Source: UBA9980 sp964436235 (GTDB lineage: Bacteria; Muiribacteriota; UBA9980). From it: a DNA stretch of 64,000 nt. Numbering within the stretch: the stretch's first letter is position 1; each line of letters begins with the position of its first letter. A program made the translations under genes and the position numbers. The DNA lies in NCBI GenBank assembly GCA_964436235.1, contig CAYTCW010000002.1:33325-97324 (forward strand), read 5' to 3'. This document shows, one piece after another, positions 43,949 to 52,675 of this stretch. Below the pieces are notes generated by a model. The model had not been told where the DNA came from, ran no database searches, and was given only the letters and a program-made list of their open reading frames with translations.

Positions 43949-44719
43949 TTAAAATACCTCCGATGAGGCTGGAAACCTCGTTGGGCCGGTTATTTGATTA
44001 TTTTTATCGATGCTCATTTCATTGAGGCTGTCAAGATCGTAAATGCTCTGCGTTTTTTTATTTAAAACCTGTATTCTGCCTGATTTAACCGCGATCCTTA
44101 TCGAATCTACCTTATTCACTTTCTTGTACTGCATTTTAAAAAGGGCCGCGAAATTTTGAGGCATTTTAACGGTCAGTATTTCGGTATTTATATCCAGAGT
44201 GCAGGGTCCGGGGCCTATTTCAAAATTAGCGCCGCCTCTGGCAAAAAAAGCGTTTATATTTAAAAATTCTATACTTTCAGGATTAGGTGAAATAGTGTTA
44301 AACATGACTTCTGAATTTTCAAAAAGTTTCATCTGCCTGTTTTTGGAAAGAAGTAAAGTTATATTTCCGCCTTTGCCGGTCCTTATGCCTCCGCCTTCTT
44401 CGACGAAGCGCGTTGACGGCTTTTCCCATACTTTAGTGATTGAATCGAATTTGAAAATTTCGCCGGCGGGAAATTTGATTTCGATTTGTTTCGCCTGTTT
44501 TTGCTGTATTTCATCGGTGCGTTTATTTGTGACGAAATATATTATCACAGAAACCGCAGCTATGGTGAAAAGACTTATGAGAGTCACTATAATTTTAGTT
44601 TTAAAGGCTTTCTGTTCGTTTTTTTCGTCGGTGATTTTTTTTTCGGCGTCACGCTGCTTTTGTATTTTACGCCTGTCTGAATCCGAGAGCACTTTCAGCT
44701 CTGAAAATTTGGGGGGCAT
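43949..44719 (-). CDS. FecR-domain-like membrane-anchored protein
   Basis: The 256-residue protein has a charged cytoplasmic N-terminus (about 1-40), one membrane helix (about 45-68), and a beta-rich extracytoplasmic domain. This domain, with ETPSTRFVEEGGGIRTGKGGNITLLLS-type strands (about 95-135) and a VKSGRIQVLNKKT segment, resembles FecR-type domains. Such proteins are often structural or signal-relay modules. There is no sigma factor gene nearby. GGAG lies 8 nt before its ATG, and the uvrA start directly abuts its stop. The link to DNA repair is positional only. Confidence 0.72.
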   Translation of the reverse strand: MPPKFSELKVLSDSDRRKIQKQRDAEKKITDEKNEQKAFKTKIIVTLISLFTIAAVSVIIYFVTNKRTDEIQQKQAKQIEIKFPAGEIFKFDSITKVWEKPSTRFVEEGGGIRTGKGGNITLLLSKNRQMKLFENSEVMFNTISPNPESIEFLNINAFFARGGANFEIGPGPCTLDINTEILTVKMPQNFAALFKMQYKKVNKVDSIRIAVKSGRIQVLNKKTQSIYDLDSLNEMSIDKNNQITGPTRFPASSEVF

Positions 44720-44832
44720 TTATTTTCTCCTTCTAATTTAGCTAAGCTGCTGTAAAAAATCATTTTACTAAATAATGATATAATTTGTCAAATGTTTTAT
44801 TGCATTTATATAGAGTAATTAGCGCCTTATAA

Positions 44833-44859
44833 ATTCAGACGGTATGATGACGCCTGAAT
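44833..44859 (-). terminator. Possible terminator after the pentose phosphate operon
   Basis: A 9-bp stem (44833-44841 with 44851-44859, one G-U pair on the - strand) with a 9-nt loop lies 9 bp after the stop of the 6-phosphogluconolactonase gene. The tail TTATAAG is weak, so confidence is limited. Confidence 0.45.
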
Positions 44860-44867
44860 TCTGCCGG

Positions 44868-45671
44868 CTATAAAGGCTTGATATCAGTGATTAAAGTTAT
44901 AAAAGGCGCCCCGGCGTTCTTAGCGGCTTTAAATAACGCGGCGGCCGGAATTTTATTTATTTTATTTTCACCGTTCATGGCCGTTTTTAAAATTTCGGTT
45001 TTTTCGTGGCCGGTTACAAGCATTATAATACGGCGGGCGGATAAAATAGAGTTCATCGTGAGGCTGTATCGTACCGACGATAATTTAGGGACGAAATGAG
45101 AAATGAAAATGCTGCCGGCCCGGATATTTATTCCATTTAAAACGGCGTGGCCGGGCTCGTATAAGCCATCCGGTCCGATGTTTTCCGGCGTTTCGTAAAC
45201 GGTGCGTTCAAATAAAGACGCGGTGTGGCCGTCAGAGCCCATTCCGAGTATCAATAAATCGAATATTGCGCAGTCTCCGGTTTTTTTAATGATTTCAGAT
45301 TCATAACCGGCCGCGATAAGCGAGGGCGTTGATAAATCGAAATTTAGCGGATAAATAATTTCACGCGGTATTTTTGAATTAAAGCAGAGCGAGTCCGAGG
45401 CGTTTTTATAATTAGACTCATTTGAATCGAGCGCAACATGCCTTTCATCGCCCATGAAAAAAGACACGGTTTCCCAGTTTATTTCCGCGAATGATTTTGA
45501 ATTTGAAAGTTCGCCTAAGCGCGAATAAAAAGAAGCCGGCGTTTTACCGCCGCTTAAGCTTATGGCCGTTTTTTTACCGGCCGCTTTATTTTTAAGTATT
45601 AAATTCAGCGTGGAAGAAGCGAATATATTTTCCAACTCGTTAATATTTTTATCGTATTTTACTTCTAACAT
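44868..45671 (-). CDS. pgl: 6-Phosphogluconolactonase
   Basis: The 267-residue SOL/DevB-type protein hydrolyses 6-phosphoglucono-lactone to 6-phosphogluconate, the second step of the oxidative pentose phosphate path. Visible motifs are SGGKTPASFY near the N-terminus, FFMGDERHV, LILGMGSDGHTASLF (catalytic His) and the later LTMNSILSARRIIMLVTG. Its start overlaps the end of zwf by 7 bp. It is the last gene of the operon. Confidence 0.95.
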   Translation of the reverse strand: MLEVKYDKNINELENIFASSTLNLILKNKAAGKKTAISLSGGKTPASFYSRLGELSNSKSFAEINWETVSFFMGDERHVALDSNESNYKNASDSLCFNSKIPREIIYPLNFDLSTPSLIAAGYESEIIKKTGDCAIFDLLILGMGSDGHTASLFERTVYETPENIGPDGLYEPGHAVLNGINIRAGSIFISHFVPKLSSVRYSLTMNSILSARRIIMLVTGHEKTEILKTAMNGENKINKIPAAALFKAAKNAGAPFITLITDIKPL

Positions 45672-47218
45672 AGATCCAGTCCGAAAAATTCGCAGAGGTC
45701 AGGGCCGGGCGAACCCGCCGCATACTTATCGAGCTTAACTCGTTTTTGCTCGAGGCATTTTAAAATCGGCGTTATATAATTCCACGCGGTTTCTATTTCA
45801 TCCGAGCGCATAAAAAGCGTAGCGTCGCCGTTGAGCGCGTCGAGTATGAGACGTTCGTAAGCTTCGGGCATCTTTTGATCGAATGAAGCCGAGTAATTGA
45901 AGTTCATCGATACCGGCTGAAGCCGGGTTTCAAAACCGGGGCGCTTGCAGAATATTTTTAATGAAATGCCTTCATCCGGCTGAATTCTTATTGTAAGTTC
46001 ATTTGAAACGGCTTCCTGCGAAGCGCAAAGGTTATTAAATATTAAATGCGGCGCCGGTTTGAAAGTTATTATTATTTCGCTCAAGCGTTCCGGCATGCGC
46101 TTTGCCGCGCTGAGGTAAAAGGGAACTCCCGCCCAGCGCCAGTTATCTATGAAAAGTTTTATGGCCGCGAAAGTTTCGGTGGCCGAGTTTTTATCTATAT
46201 TATCTTCGCCGGTGTATCCTTTTACGGGTGTGCCGCCGATAATTCCGGCTTCGTACTGGCCCGCTACGATAGACGCTCCGGGATTATCGGTATCGAAAGG
46301 TCTTATGGATTGAAGTACCTTTAACTTTTCGTTTCTGACGCTGTTTGCGTCAATAGATGCCGAAGGCTCCATGGCTATCATTGAAAGTATTTGCAGCGAA
46401 TGATTTTGAATTATATCTCTTATTATTCCCGATTTATCGAAGTAATTTGCCCGGCTGCCTATTCCTTCGGTTTCGTAAACTTTAATATGCACGCTGTCTA
46501 TATACTTATGGTTCCATACCGGTTCGAATATGCCGTTGATAAACCTGAATACCATTATGTTCTGAATGGTTTCCTTGCCGAGATAATGGTCTATGCGGTA
46601 TATCTGGTCTTCGTTGAAAATGGAGAGCACTTTTTCGTTTAGCGCGCGCGCGCTGGATATGTCGTAACCGTAAGGTTTTTCAATGACGACTCGCACGAAA
46701 GAGCCGGCGCATGAAATATCTAAAAAATCCGGTTTGGATAAGCCTGAATGGTGAAGCGAAGTTATTATCTGATCGAAATTAGCAGGCGGCGTTGAAAGAT
46801 AATATAAAAAATCGCATATTTTATTTTTTGAGGCCGTTAGTTTTAAAGATTCCTTTATTCCGGCGTATTCGTCGGGATCGGTAAAATCGGCCGCGTGATA
46901 ATTATTTATCTTTATGAAATTTTCGATTTTTTCTTTGCATATATCTTTACTGCGGCTTTCGCCGTTGCATGGCGGTTTTTTATTGACGGAGTTTATAATA
47001 TATTCGTTATATTCAATTTTAGAATATTTGCGCCTGCCTATACCTATTATACGAGTGTTTTTGTGAAGCAGGCCCATGTCGAATAAATTAAATAACGCCG
47101 GTATTATTTTTTTTCGAGCCAGATCGCCGGTTATGCCGAAAACCGCTATGACGCAGGCTTTATTTTGCTTAAGGCCGCCGGTTTTTTGAGAGTAATTATT
47201 ATCTTCGCAGTTTTTCAT
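45665..47218 (-). CDS. zwf: Glucose-6-phosphate 1-dehydrogenase
   Basis: The 517-residue protein is full length. The nucleotide-binding motif is GITGDLA (28-34), the substrate/catalytic motif is RIDHYLGKE (208-216, His211), and RVVIEKPYG (176-184) is the usual conserved loop. It oxidises glucose-6-phosphate with NADP (or NAD) and feeds pgl and gnd, its operon neighbours. The start is 6 bp after the gnd stop. The extra 20 residues ahead of the Rossmann fold are polar and without known role. Confidence 0.97.
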   Translation of the reverse strand: MKNCEDNNYSQKTGGLKQNKACVIAVFGITGDLARKKIIPALFNLFDMGLLHKNTRIIGIGRRKYSKIEYNEYIINSVNKKPPCNGESRSKDICKEKIENFIKINNYHAADFTDPDEYAGIKESLKLTASKNKICDFLYYLSTPPANFDQIITSLHHSGLSKPDFLDISCAGSFVRVVIEKPYGYDISSARALNEKVLSIFNEDQIYRIDHYLGKETIQNIMVFRFINGIFEPVWNHKYIDSVHIKVYETEGIGSRANYFDKSGIIRDIIQNHSLQILSMIAMEPSASIDANSVRNEKLKVLQSIRPFDTDNPGASIVAGQYEAGIIGGTPVKGYTGEDNIDKNSATETFAAIKLFIDNWRWAGVPFYLSAAKRMPERLSEIIITFKPAPHLIFNNLCASQEAVSNELTIRIQPDEGISLKIFCKRPGFETRLQPVSMNFNYSASFDQKMPEAYERLILDALNGDATLFMRSDEIETAWNYITPILKCLEQKRVKLDKYAAGSPGPDLCEFFGLDLC

Positions 47219-47224
47219 CTATAA

Positions 47225-48121
47225 TCAACCTTTTTTAATCGAATGCCCGCCGAATTCATTTCTGAGGGCGGCGATGATTTTAGCCGAAAAAGATTCATCC
47301 TGTCTTGAAACGAACCGGCTTAGAAGCGATAAGGTAATTACCGGCGCAGGGACCGATTTTTCGATAGCGTCGGCGACCGTCCAGCGGCCTTCGCCCGAAT
47401 CTTCCACGAAGCCTTTTATACCTTCCAGGTCGGGATTTTTACCCAGCGCGTTTTCTAAAAGTTCTAAAAGCCACGAACGCACCACGCTGCCGTTATTCCA
47501 AAGGCCCGATATCTTATGCAAATCGAGGTTGAAATCGGATTTTTTCATCAGCTCGAACCCTTCGCCGTAAGCGGCGAGCATGCCGTATTCGATGCCGTTA
47601 TGTATCATTTTGACGTAGTGGCCGCTTCCGGCCGCTCCGGTGTGCAGATAACCGTTTTCGGGCGCTAAGCTGCGGAAGACAGGCTCGCAGTATTCAAAAT
47701 CCTGTCTGCTGCCGCCGATCATGAGGCAGTAGCCGTTTTTATATCCCCATACGCCGCCTGAAGTGCCGGAGTCCATGAATGAAAAGCCTTTTTTAGATAC
47801 CATTTCGGCCCGCGCGATAGTGTCTTTGTAATTCGAGTTGCCGCCGTCTATTATAATATCGCCGGCTTCCGCCGATTTCATTACTTCATCGATCGCCGTA
47901 TCTACCGGTGCGCCCGCAGGAAGCATTATTAAATAAACTCTTCTTTTATCAAGATGTTTAGATATATCCGAAATATTATTAACGAAAATTCCGCCGAATT
48001 CTTTAACCTCATTTTCTTTTTCCGCCGATCTGTTCCAGCAGACCGTTTTATGCCCGGCATCGCTCAGCCTGCGAGCCATGTTAAGGCCCATGCGGCCCAT
48101 GCCTATAATAGCTACCTGCAT
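47225..48121 (-). CDS. gnd: 6-Phosphogluconate dehydrogenase, decarboxylating (short, GntZ/YqeC type)
   Basis: At 298 residues this is the short form of the enzyme, as opposed to the 470-residue form. It has the Rossmann motif GMGRMG at the N-terminus, IIDGGNSNYKDTI, the substrate loop SGTSGGVWG and the catalytic HYVKMIHNGIEYG. The short form is usually NAD-preferring. It makes ribulose-5-phosphate and CO2. AGGGGTG precedes the ATG, and a promoter is visible upstream. It opens the gnd-zwf-pgl operon, a reverse gene order to the reaction path. Confidence 0.95.
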   Translation of the reverse strand: MQVAIIGMGRMGLNMARRLSDAGHKTVCWNRSAEKENEVKEFGGIFVNNISDISKHLDKRRVYLIMLPAGAPVDTAIDEVMKSAEAGDIIIDGGNSNYKDTIARAEMVSKKGFSFMDSGTSGGVWGYKNGYCLMIGGSRQDFEYCEPVFRSLAPENGYLHTGAAGSGHYVKMIHNGIEYGMLAAYGEGFELMKKSDFNLDLHKISGLWNNGSVVRSWLLELLENALGKNPDLEGIKGFVEDSGEGRWTVADAIEKSVPAPVITLSLLSRFVSRQDESFSAKIIAALRNEFGGHSIKKG

Positions 48122-48162
48122 TAAAGCACCCCTTTTATATGTGTTTTTCTAATTAACGGCTT

Positions 48163-48191
48163 ATGATAACATAAATAACGATAAAATTCAA
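48163..48191 (-). promoter_or_regulatory. Sigma70-type promoter for gnd-zwf-pgl
   Basis: On the - strand TTGAAT (48186-48191) and TATCAT (48163-48168) are spaced 17 bp, about 45 bp before the gnd start. No better candidate is seen in the 240-bp divergent region. Confidence 0.55.
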
Positions 48192-48236
48192 TTCGCGGCG
48201 TGTAAATTTTATAAGCAAAACGCTTAATATATCCCC

Positions 48237-48268
48237 TTCATAAGTTCATAAGTTCATGAGTTCATGCC
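48237..48268. repeat. Four tandem 8-bp repeats (TTCATAAG type)
   Basis: TTCATAAG, TTCATAAG, TTCATGAG and TTCATGCC follow one another without gaps, about 30 bp upstream of the -35 box of the MFS gene promoter and between the two divergent promoters. It could be an operator array or simple slipped-strand repeat. Confidence 0.7.
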
Positions 48269-48297
48269 CTTATATGTCATATATACGATATGTGTTC

Positions 48298-48326
48298 TTG
48301 ACAAAGCATTATGATTTACTTATAAT
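48298..48326 (+). promoter_or_regulatory. Perfect-consensus sigma70 promoter of the MFS gene
   Basis: TTGACA (48298-48303), a 17-bp spacer and TATAAT (48321-48326) match the consensus at every position. The MFS start codon lies 37 bp downstream. Confidence 0.9.
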
Positions 48327-48362
48327 ACTCTCCGGCTATCATGTACCGAAAGGAAAATTATT

Positions 48363-49559
48363 TTGTTTAAAAATATAATCGAATTTCTGGCGCTGAAAAA
48401 AAGTATGTCAGCGCTTCTTTTAATGGTAATATTCGTCGGAATGGGCGAAAAGCTCGCCGAAAGGTTTCTGCCTAAATATATAGAAGTGTTGGGCGGCGGC
48501 GCTCTGGCGATAGGGCTTTTAAACGGACTCGATAATCTGTTGAGCGCGCTGTACTCGCTTCCGGGAGGATATCTCAGCGATTTAATAGGGTTTAAAAAAT
48601 CTCTGGTTGTATTTAATTTATTCGCGATGACAGGTTATATCATAGTTATTTTTTTTCCGAGCTGGCAGGCCGCGGTTATAGGCGCCGTTTTTTTTATTTC
48701 ATGGGACGCGCTTTCACTTCCCGCGACCATGAGCTTGGTTTCAAAAGTGCTGCCCGATAAAAAACGCACTATGGGCGTTACGATGCACTCGCTCGTAAGA
48801 AGGCTGCCAATGGCTTTAGGGCCGCTCGCCGGCGGATATTTCATAGACGCTTACGGCATAGAAACCGGTATCAGATATTCTTTTATGCTCGCGCTCGCCT
48901 TAGCCGTGATTTCACTTATTATGCAGCAGATTATTATGGAGGAAGATACTTCGTCTAAAGATAAAAAAGATATAAGCGCGCCATGGGCCGGACTGTTTTC
49001 ATCTAAACTCAAAGTATTATTAATTTCGGATATATTAATCAGATTCTGCGAACAGATACCTTATGCCTTTATAGTGCTGTGGTGTCTTGGTGACCGTGAA
49101 AGCGGAATCAGCGCTAAAATAAGCGCTTTAGATTTCGGCGTTTTAACCGCGGTTGAAATGACGGCCGCCATTCTTATATATATACCCGTGGCGCATTTTG
49201 CCGATCGCGGGTCGAAAAAGCCCTTCGTAATAATTACATTCGCTTTTTTTACGGCCTTTCCAGCGGCGCTATACTATTGTCATACCTATACCGCGCTTAT
49301 ATTCGCTTTTATACTAAGGGGATTTAAAGAATTCGGAGAGCCCGCCAGAAAAGCCATGATTCTCGATCTGGTCCCTGAAGACCGCCGCGCATATACTTAC
49401 GGGGTTTATTATCTTATCAGGGATATAATAGTTTCAGCCGCGGCTTTCGGCGGCGCATTTTTATGGCGTCATTCGCCCGCGCTTAATCTGGCGGCGGCTT
49501 TTGCTTTCGGGTTGATAGGAACTATTTATTTTGTGATTGCCGGAAAAGATATAGAATAG
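48363..49559 (+). CDS. Major facilitator superfamily transporter
   Basis: The 398-residue protein has twelve predicted helices and MFS loop signatures (GGYLSDLIGFKKS after helix 2, which is the A-motif variant, and ADRGSKKPF in the second half). It begins at TTG with AAAGGA 8 nt upstream. The cytoplasmic loop after helix 6 has DTSSKDKKDISAPW. The substrate cannot be told. It resembles general drug/sugar-phosphate-type MFS proteins found in uncultured bacteria. The strong promoter suggests high expression unless repressed. Its stop codon abuts that of the convergent FN3 lipoprotein gene. Confidence 0.88.
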   Translation: MFKNIIEFLALKKSMSALLLMVIFVGMGEKLAERFLPKYIEVLGGGALAIGLLNGLDNLLSALYSLPGGYLSDLIGFKKSLVVFNLFAMTGYIIVIFFPSWQAAVIGAVFFISWDALSLPATMSLVSKVLPDKKRTMGVTMHSLVRRLPMALGPLAGGYFIDAYGIETGIRYSFMLALALAVISLIMQQIIMEEDTSSKDKKDISAPWAGLFSSKLKVLLISDILIRFCEQIPYAFIVLWCLGDRESGISAKISALDFGVLTAVEMTAAILIYIPVAHFADRGSKKPFVIITFAFFTAFPAALYYCHTYTALIFAFILRGFKEFGEPARKAMILDLVPEDRRAYTYGVYYLIRDIIVSAAAFGGAFLWRHSPALNLAAAFAFGLIGTIYFVIAGKDIE

Positions 49560-51464
49560 CTATTTTAAAACTACGATTTTATCCAGATTGATTACATAAT
49601 CGGATGAGTTTTCAGTCTTGCCCAGACAGGTAAATCTGAAAGTCATATTTTTGCCGTGATAGGTCGCATCGTCTTCTACTACGAAAGATACCGGCAGTTT
49701 CATTATATCGTAGTTATTGTTAGAGTAACAATCGAGCGGGCCGTATTTTTTGCCGCCGACTTCTATCTGGTAAATGCCGCTGTCGTCGCTTTTTTTGATC
49801 CATATCTCGCATTTATAGATTCCCGCGCTCATAAACTGGTTGATTTCAATATAATCATCTACCGCGTCGGCGTCCTTGCCTGAAATAGGAACGCCGCGCA
49901 CCGATTCGCCGTCTTCTTTCGAAATCGGCGAAAACCACAGATAATTGCCCTGCTGATTTATATCCGAATAATCGATAACGCGCACTTCGAGCGCGAACGG
50001 CCTCGTGACGGCGTTAACGCCTTTTGAAATATCGTTTAAATAAGACTCGCATTCGATCGTTTTATTTAAAATGCTGCCGATTATCTGAATGCACTTCGAA
50101 GGCGAGCTCTCGACGCCGTTTTCACCGGCGGCGGTTACTTTATAGTAATAAATATTTCCGTAAGGTATGCTCATTATATAAGAATTAAGAGCGGTATCGC
50201 CCGATTTAGTATATACGCCGTTTTCAAAAGGCGATTTATATACGCTATAAGTTTTAGCGCCTGCGACGGCGTCCCAGTTAAGCGTCAGCGTTGAGTTTTT
50301 GCTAAGGCTGGCGAAAAGATTTTTAGGCGTTTCTAAATAGGTTATCTTCGGCTCCGATGATGCCGGCCGCGACATGATCGATTCGTTACCCGAGACGTCG
50401 AATGTGGTAACCGAATATACGTAATAACTGTCCATATTGATATTAAAATCCGTGTACGAAATATCCGGCGGCAGTATTTTAATAAGCGTGAACGGCTCCG
50501 AGCTGTCTTTAATTTTACGATAAATCTTTACGCCTATAAAATCAAGGGCTTTTCCGTCTGCGTCCTTGACGGGATTCTGCCATCTTAAATAATTTTTGCC
50601 CTTCTGGTACCATACCTCCAGATCGGTAACCGGACCGGGCGCGGAATTATCGAGCTTGCCGAAAATTGAAAAGTTGCCGTCAATGTACTGCGAGTAGTTG
50701 CCTGATGAATTTTTAGCGCGGATCCTGTAAAAATAAGTGCCCTGAGTTAGATTGGAGTCTATGAATATGTTTTTATCCCCGGGAATTTTAGCTATCTGCT
50801 TCCATGCAGTCTGGCTGTGTGAATGCGACTCTATTTCATATTCGCTGATATCGCTTGCGGGTGAGTTATCTATATTTTCCATTGGCGCGTCCCACGATAT
50901 AATTATATCGCCGCGGTCGTTGCCGAACGCTATGCTCGAACCGGGCGCAAAAAACAGCCGTGACGGAGATTTAGGCATCGATTTTTTTTCAGGCTGGATT
51001 ATGGCCACCTGCGGGTCGCTGCTATTGCTTGCGCGGAGCATATTATCGAAGGCCGATATCGTATAGATAAACTTTTCGCCTTCGATCAATTCAGGCGATT
51101 TATCTATGTAATAATGCTGATCGGAGGCGAGAGTCGCTATCTTTTTTTCTATCGCCGATTCTTTCCTGCGGTATATGTTGTAGCCTATTATATTTTTTTT
51201 GGCGTTATCTTCGTTATTAACCGTGACTATGTCCCAGTCAAGTATAACTTGATAAACGTTTTCGTTAAGTTTTTGAATGGCGATAGGAGAGTGTTTGTCC
51301 CATTTTGGGCTGTCGGGAATGTAGCCGTCGTCAACTAAAAGCTGACCGGCGGGAGTCGTTTCGGAATTTTTAGCGGCGCAGCCGAAAGAAAAAGCCGAAG
51401 CCAAAAATATTAATAAAATTGAATATACAGCGAATTTAATATTATATATGCTTATTTTGATCAT
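49560..51464 (-). CDS. Lipoprotein with fibronectin type III repeats
   Basis: The 634-residue protein has a lipoprotein signal ending FSFGC (Cys about residue 29), so it would be tethered to a membrane. Four FN3-like domains (from about residue 60 to 480) show W-D ... Y-N-I-Y-R and Y-x-V/I-T-A-F-D motifs, for example YYVYSVTTFDVSGN and YYYKVTAAGENGVES. The C-terminal domain (about 490-634) is beta-rich with YEIN/WFSP and ends FRFTCLGKTENSSDYVINLDKIVVLK, looking like a carbohydrate-binding-type jelly roll. No catalytic domain is seen. It is probably an outer-surface binding protein. Confidence 0.82.
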   Translation of the reverse strand: MIKISIYNIKFAVYSILLIFLASAFSFGCAAKNSETTPAGQLLVDDGYIPDSPKWDKHSPIAIQKLNENVYQVILDWDIVTVNNEDNAKKNIIGYNIYRRKESAIEKKIATLASDQHYYIDKSPELIEGEKFIYTISAFDNMLRASNSSDPQVAIIQPEKKSMPKSPSRLFFAPGSSIAFGNDRGDIIISWDAPMENIDNSPASDISEYEIESHSHSQTAWKQIAKIPGDKNIFIDSNLTQGTYFYRIRAKNSSGNYSQYIDGNFSIFGKLDNSAPGPVTDLEVWYQKGKNYLRWQNPVKDADGKALDFIGVKIYRKIKDSSEPFTLIKILPPDISYTDFNINMDSYYVYSVTTFDVSGNESIMSRPASSEPKITYLETPKNLFASLSKNSTLTLNWDAVAGAKTYSVYKSPFENGVYTKSGDTALNSYIMSIPYGNIYYYKVTAAGENGVESSPSKCIQIIGSILNKTIECESYLNDISKGVNAVTRPFALEVRVIDYSDINQQGNYLWFSPISKEDGESVRGVPISGKDADAVDDYIEINQFMSAGIYKCEIWIKKSDDSGIYQIEVGGKKYGPLDCYSNNNYDIMKLPVSFVVEDDATYHGKNMTFRFTCLGKTENSSDYVINLDKIVVLK

Positions 51465-51506
51465 AATATTTTTTTGGCCTTGCCTCTTTATTAAAAATTA
51501 CCTTAA

Positions 51507-51977
51507 TTAAAACTTAACGGCGTCTTTTGCGTCTTCGAATATCTCAAATATATTAGTCAGGTTGATAAGCTGGAAAAGCCCTTTGATGTGCTCGTTAAGG
51601 CCGGTTATATGAAGGGCGCCGTGTTTTTCTTTAAGGGTTTTAAGCGTGCCGATGAAAAAACCCAGACCTGACGAATCTACGTATCTGGTGTTTGTAAGAT
51701 CGAATACTATATTAATATTTTTGTCGTCGATTAAATCTTTAACCGTTTTTTTGAGCTGCGTGACCGTCTTAATGGTTATATCGCCGCAAACGCTCAATTT
51801 AGCATAATTTTTATTTTTATCGATAATAGTCTCAGCACAGCCTGATAATATTTTTTCAGCCGGCTTCGCGCTTTTAATTTCTGATTCCTTAACGGCTTTA
51901 GCCGGCGGTTTATCGTTTTTAATAATTTTGCCGGCCTTATTCGCCGGGCCGGTTGTTTTTTTTACAGCCAATTTCAT
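51507..51977 (-). CDS. STAS-domain protein with basic N-terminal extension
   Basis: The 156-residue protein has about 45 Lys/Ala/Pro-rich residues ahead of a STAS domain (about 50-150) whose phosphorylation loop is RYVDSSGLGFF (DSSG at 101-104). It is an anti-anti-sigma type protein, a second one in the window beside that at 15332-15679. The N-terminal extension is unusual and could bind nucleic acid or membrane lipids. It sits between the FN3 lipoprotein gene and a ComFB-like gene; no kinase or phosphatase gene is adjacent. Confidence 0.87.
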   Translation of the reverse strand: MKLAVKKTTGPANKAGKIIKNDKPPAKAVKESEIKSAKPAEKILSGCAETIIDKNKNYAKLSVCGDITIKTVTQLKKTVKDLIDDKNINIVFDLTNTRYVDSSGLGFFIGTLKTLKEKHGALHITGLNEHIKGLFQLINLTNIFEIFEDAKDAVKF

Positions 51978-52058
51978 TCACCCCGTTATTTATTTGATCA
52001 TGTTAATATACAATTAATATGCGGTTACGCTTATATCATTACTTACACATTACAACCG

Positions 52059-52337
52059 CTATTGTCTGTTTCTGTGTTTAGGATTTTTACTTACTAAATC
52101 AACCGCTTTTACGCAGCGCGCAGCTACTTCAATTTTAAGCGAATCATTAGTCAGATTCTGCACTTCACGATGAATGCCGCCGTCAGAAGTTACGTACGGT
52201 ATTACCGGAAGGCCGTTGATAGCATACGCAAGCATGTCGTTGAGACATTTGTCGCACTTGCATACGCTTTCTTTTTTAGCTAATATCTGCTGGATTTTTA
52301 CGGTGATTATGTCTTCTAAATAATTATAAATTGCCAT
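52059..52337 (-). CDS. ComFB-like small protein
   Basis: The 92-residue protein matches the late competence ComFB family. It has the start (I/N)YLEDIITVKIQQIL, the CKCDKCLNDMLAYAINGLP cysteine cluster and a following Y-(V)-T/S segment. In some bacteria ComFB-type proteins bind cyclic di-nucleotides and affect motility or competence; the role here is unknown. The next gene downstream codes for a STAS protein (82 bp). Confidence 0.78.
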   Translation of the reverse strand: MAIYNYLEDIITVKIQQILAKKESVCKCDKCLNDMLAYAINGLPVIPYVTSDGGIHREVQNLTNDSLKIEVAARCVKAVDLVSKNPKHRNRQ

Positions 52338-52675
52338 AACATACTTATCGGTTTATCTTTAGCTTTCTTTAGCTATTATGAAAAAATCATAATTTATAAG
52401 CTGTAAGATATATTTTAACGTGATAGAACAAAATGCGGCATAATAGTTCAGAACAAGATAGAATGGGATGAAATACGACTCAATATAATATTTCACGGTA
52501 CAGTACAATACAAGTACAGTACAGGACAGGACCGCGACGGGGGGAAGAAAGGACTAATAGCCCTCTCTTCCCTCCATCACGATTTTATAACCATCTTAAA
52601 TAACCAAAATAATATAAATAAAAACAAATAACATAAGATAAAATAAATAAGCCGGTTGAAATAAATTTAATTTAA
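52338..52675. other. 338-bp intergenic region with short repeats
   Basis: No gene is seen. It holds GTACAGTACA-type short repeats (about 52498-52530) and a palindromic element at 52539-52575. The last 100 bp before the glycosyltransferase stop are AT-rich and featureless. Confidence 0.7.
52539..52575. repeat. Palindromic repeat element, copy 1
   Basis: An imperfect palindrome with G6/C-rich arms around ACTAATAG. Bases 52545-52569 match 23 of 25 bases of the reverse complement of 62528-62552, where a similar palindrome lies. It is a dispersed repeat rather than a simple terminator. Confidence 0.7.

Noticed and set aside
48237..48268. CRISPR-like repeat array
   Set aside because: Units are 8 bp without spacers, so it is a simple tandem repeat. 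No cas genes or other repeat-spacer arrays are seen.
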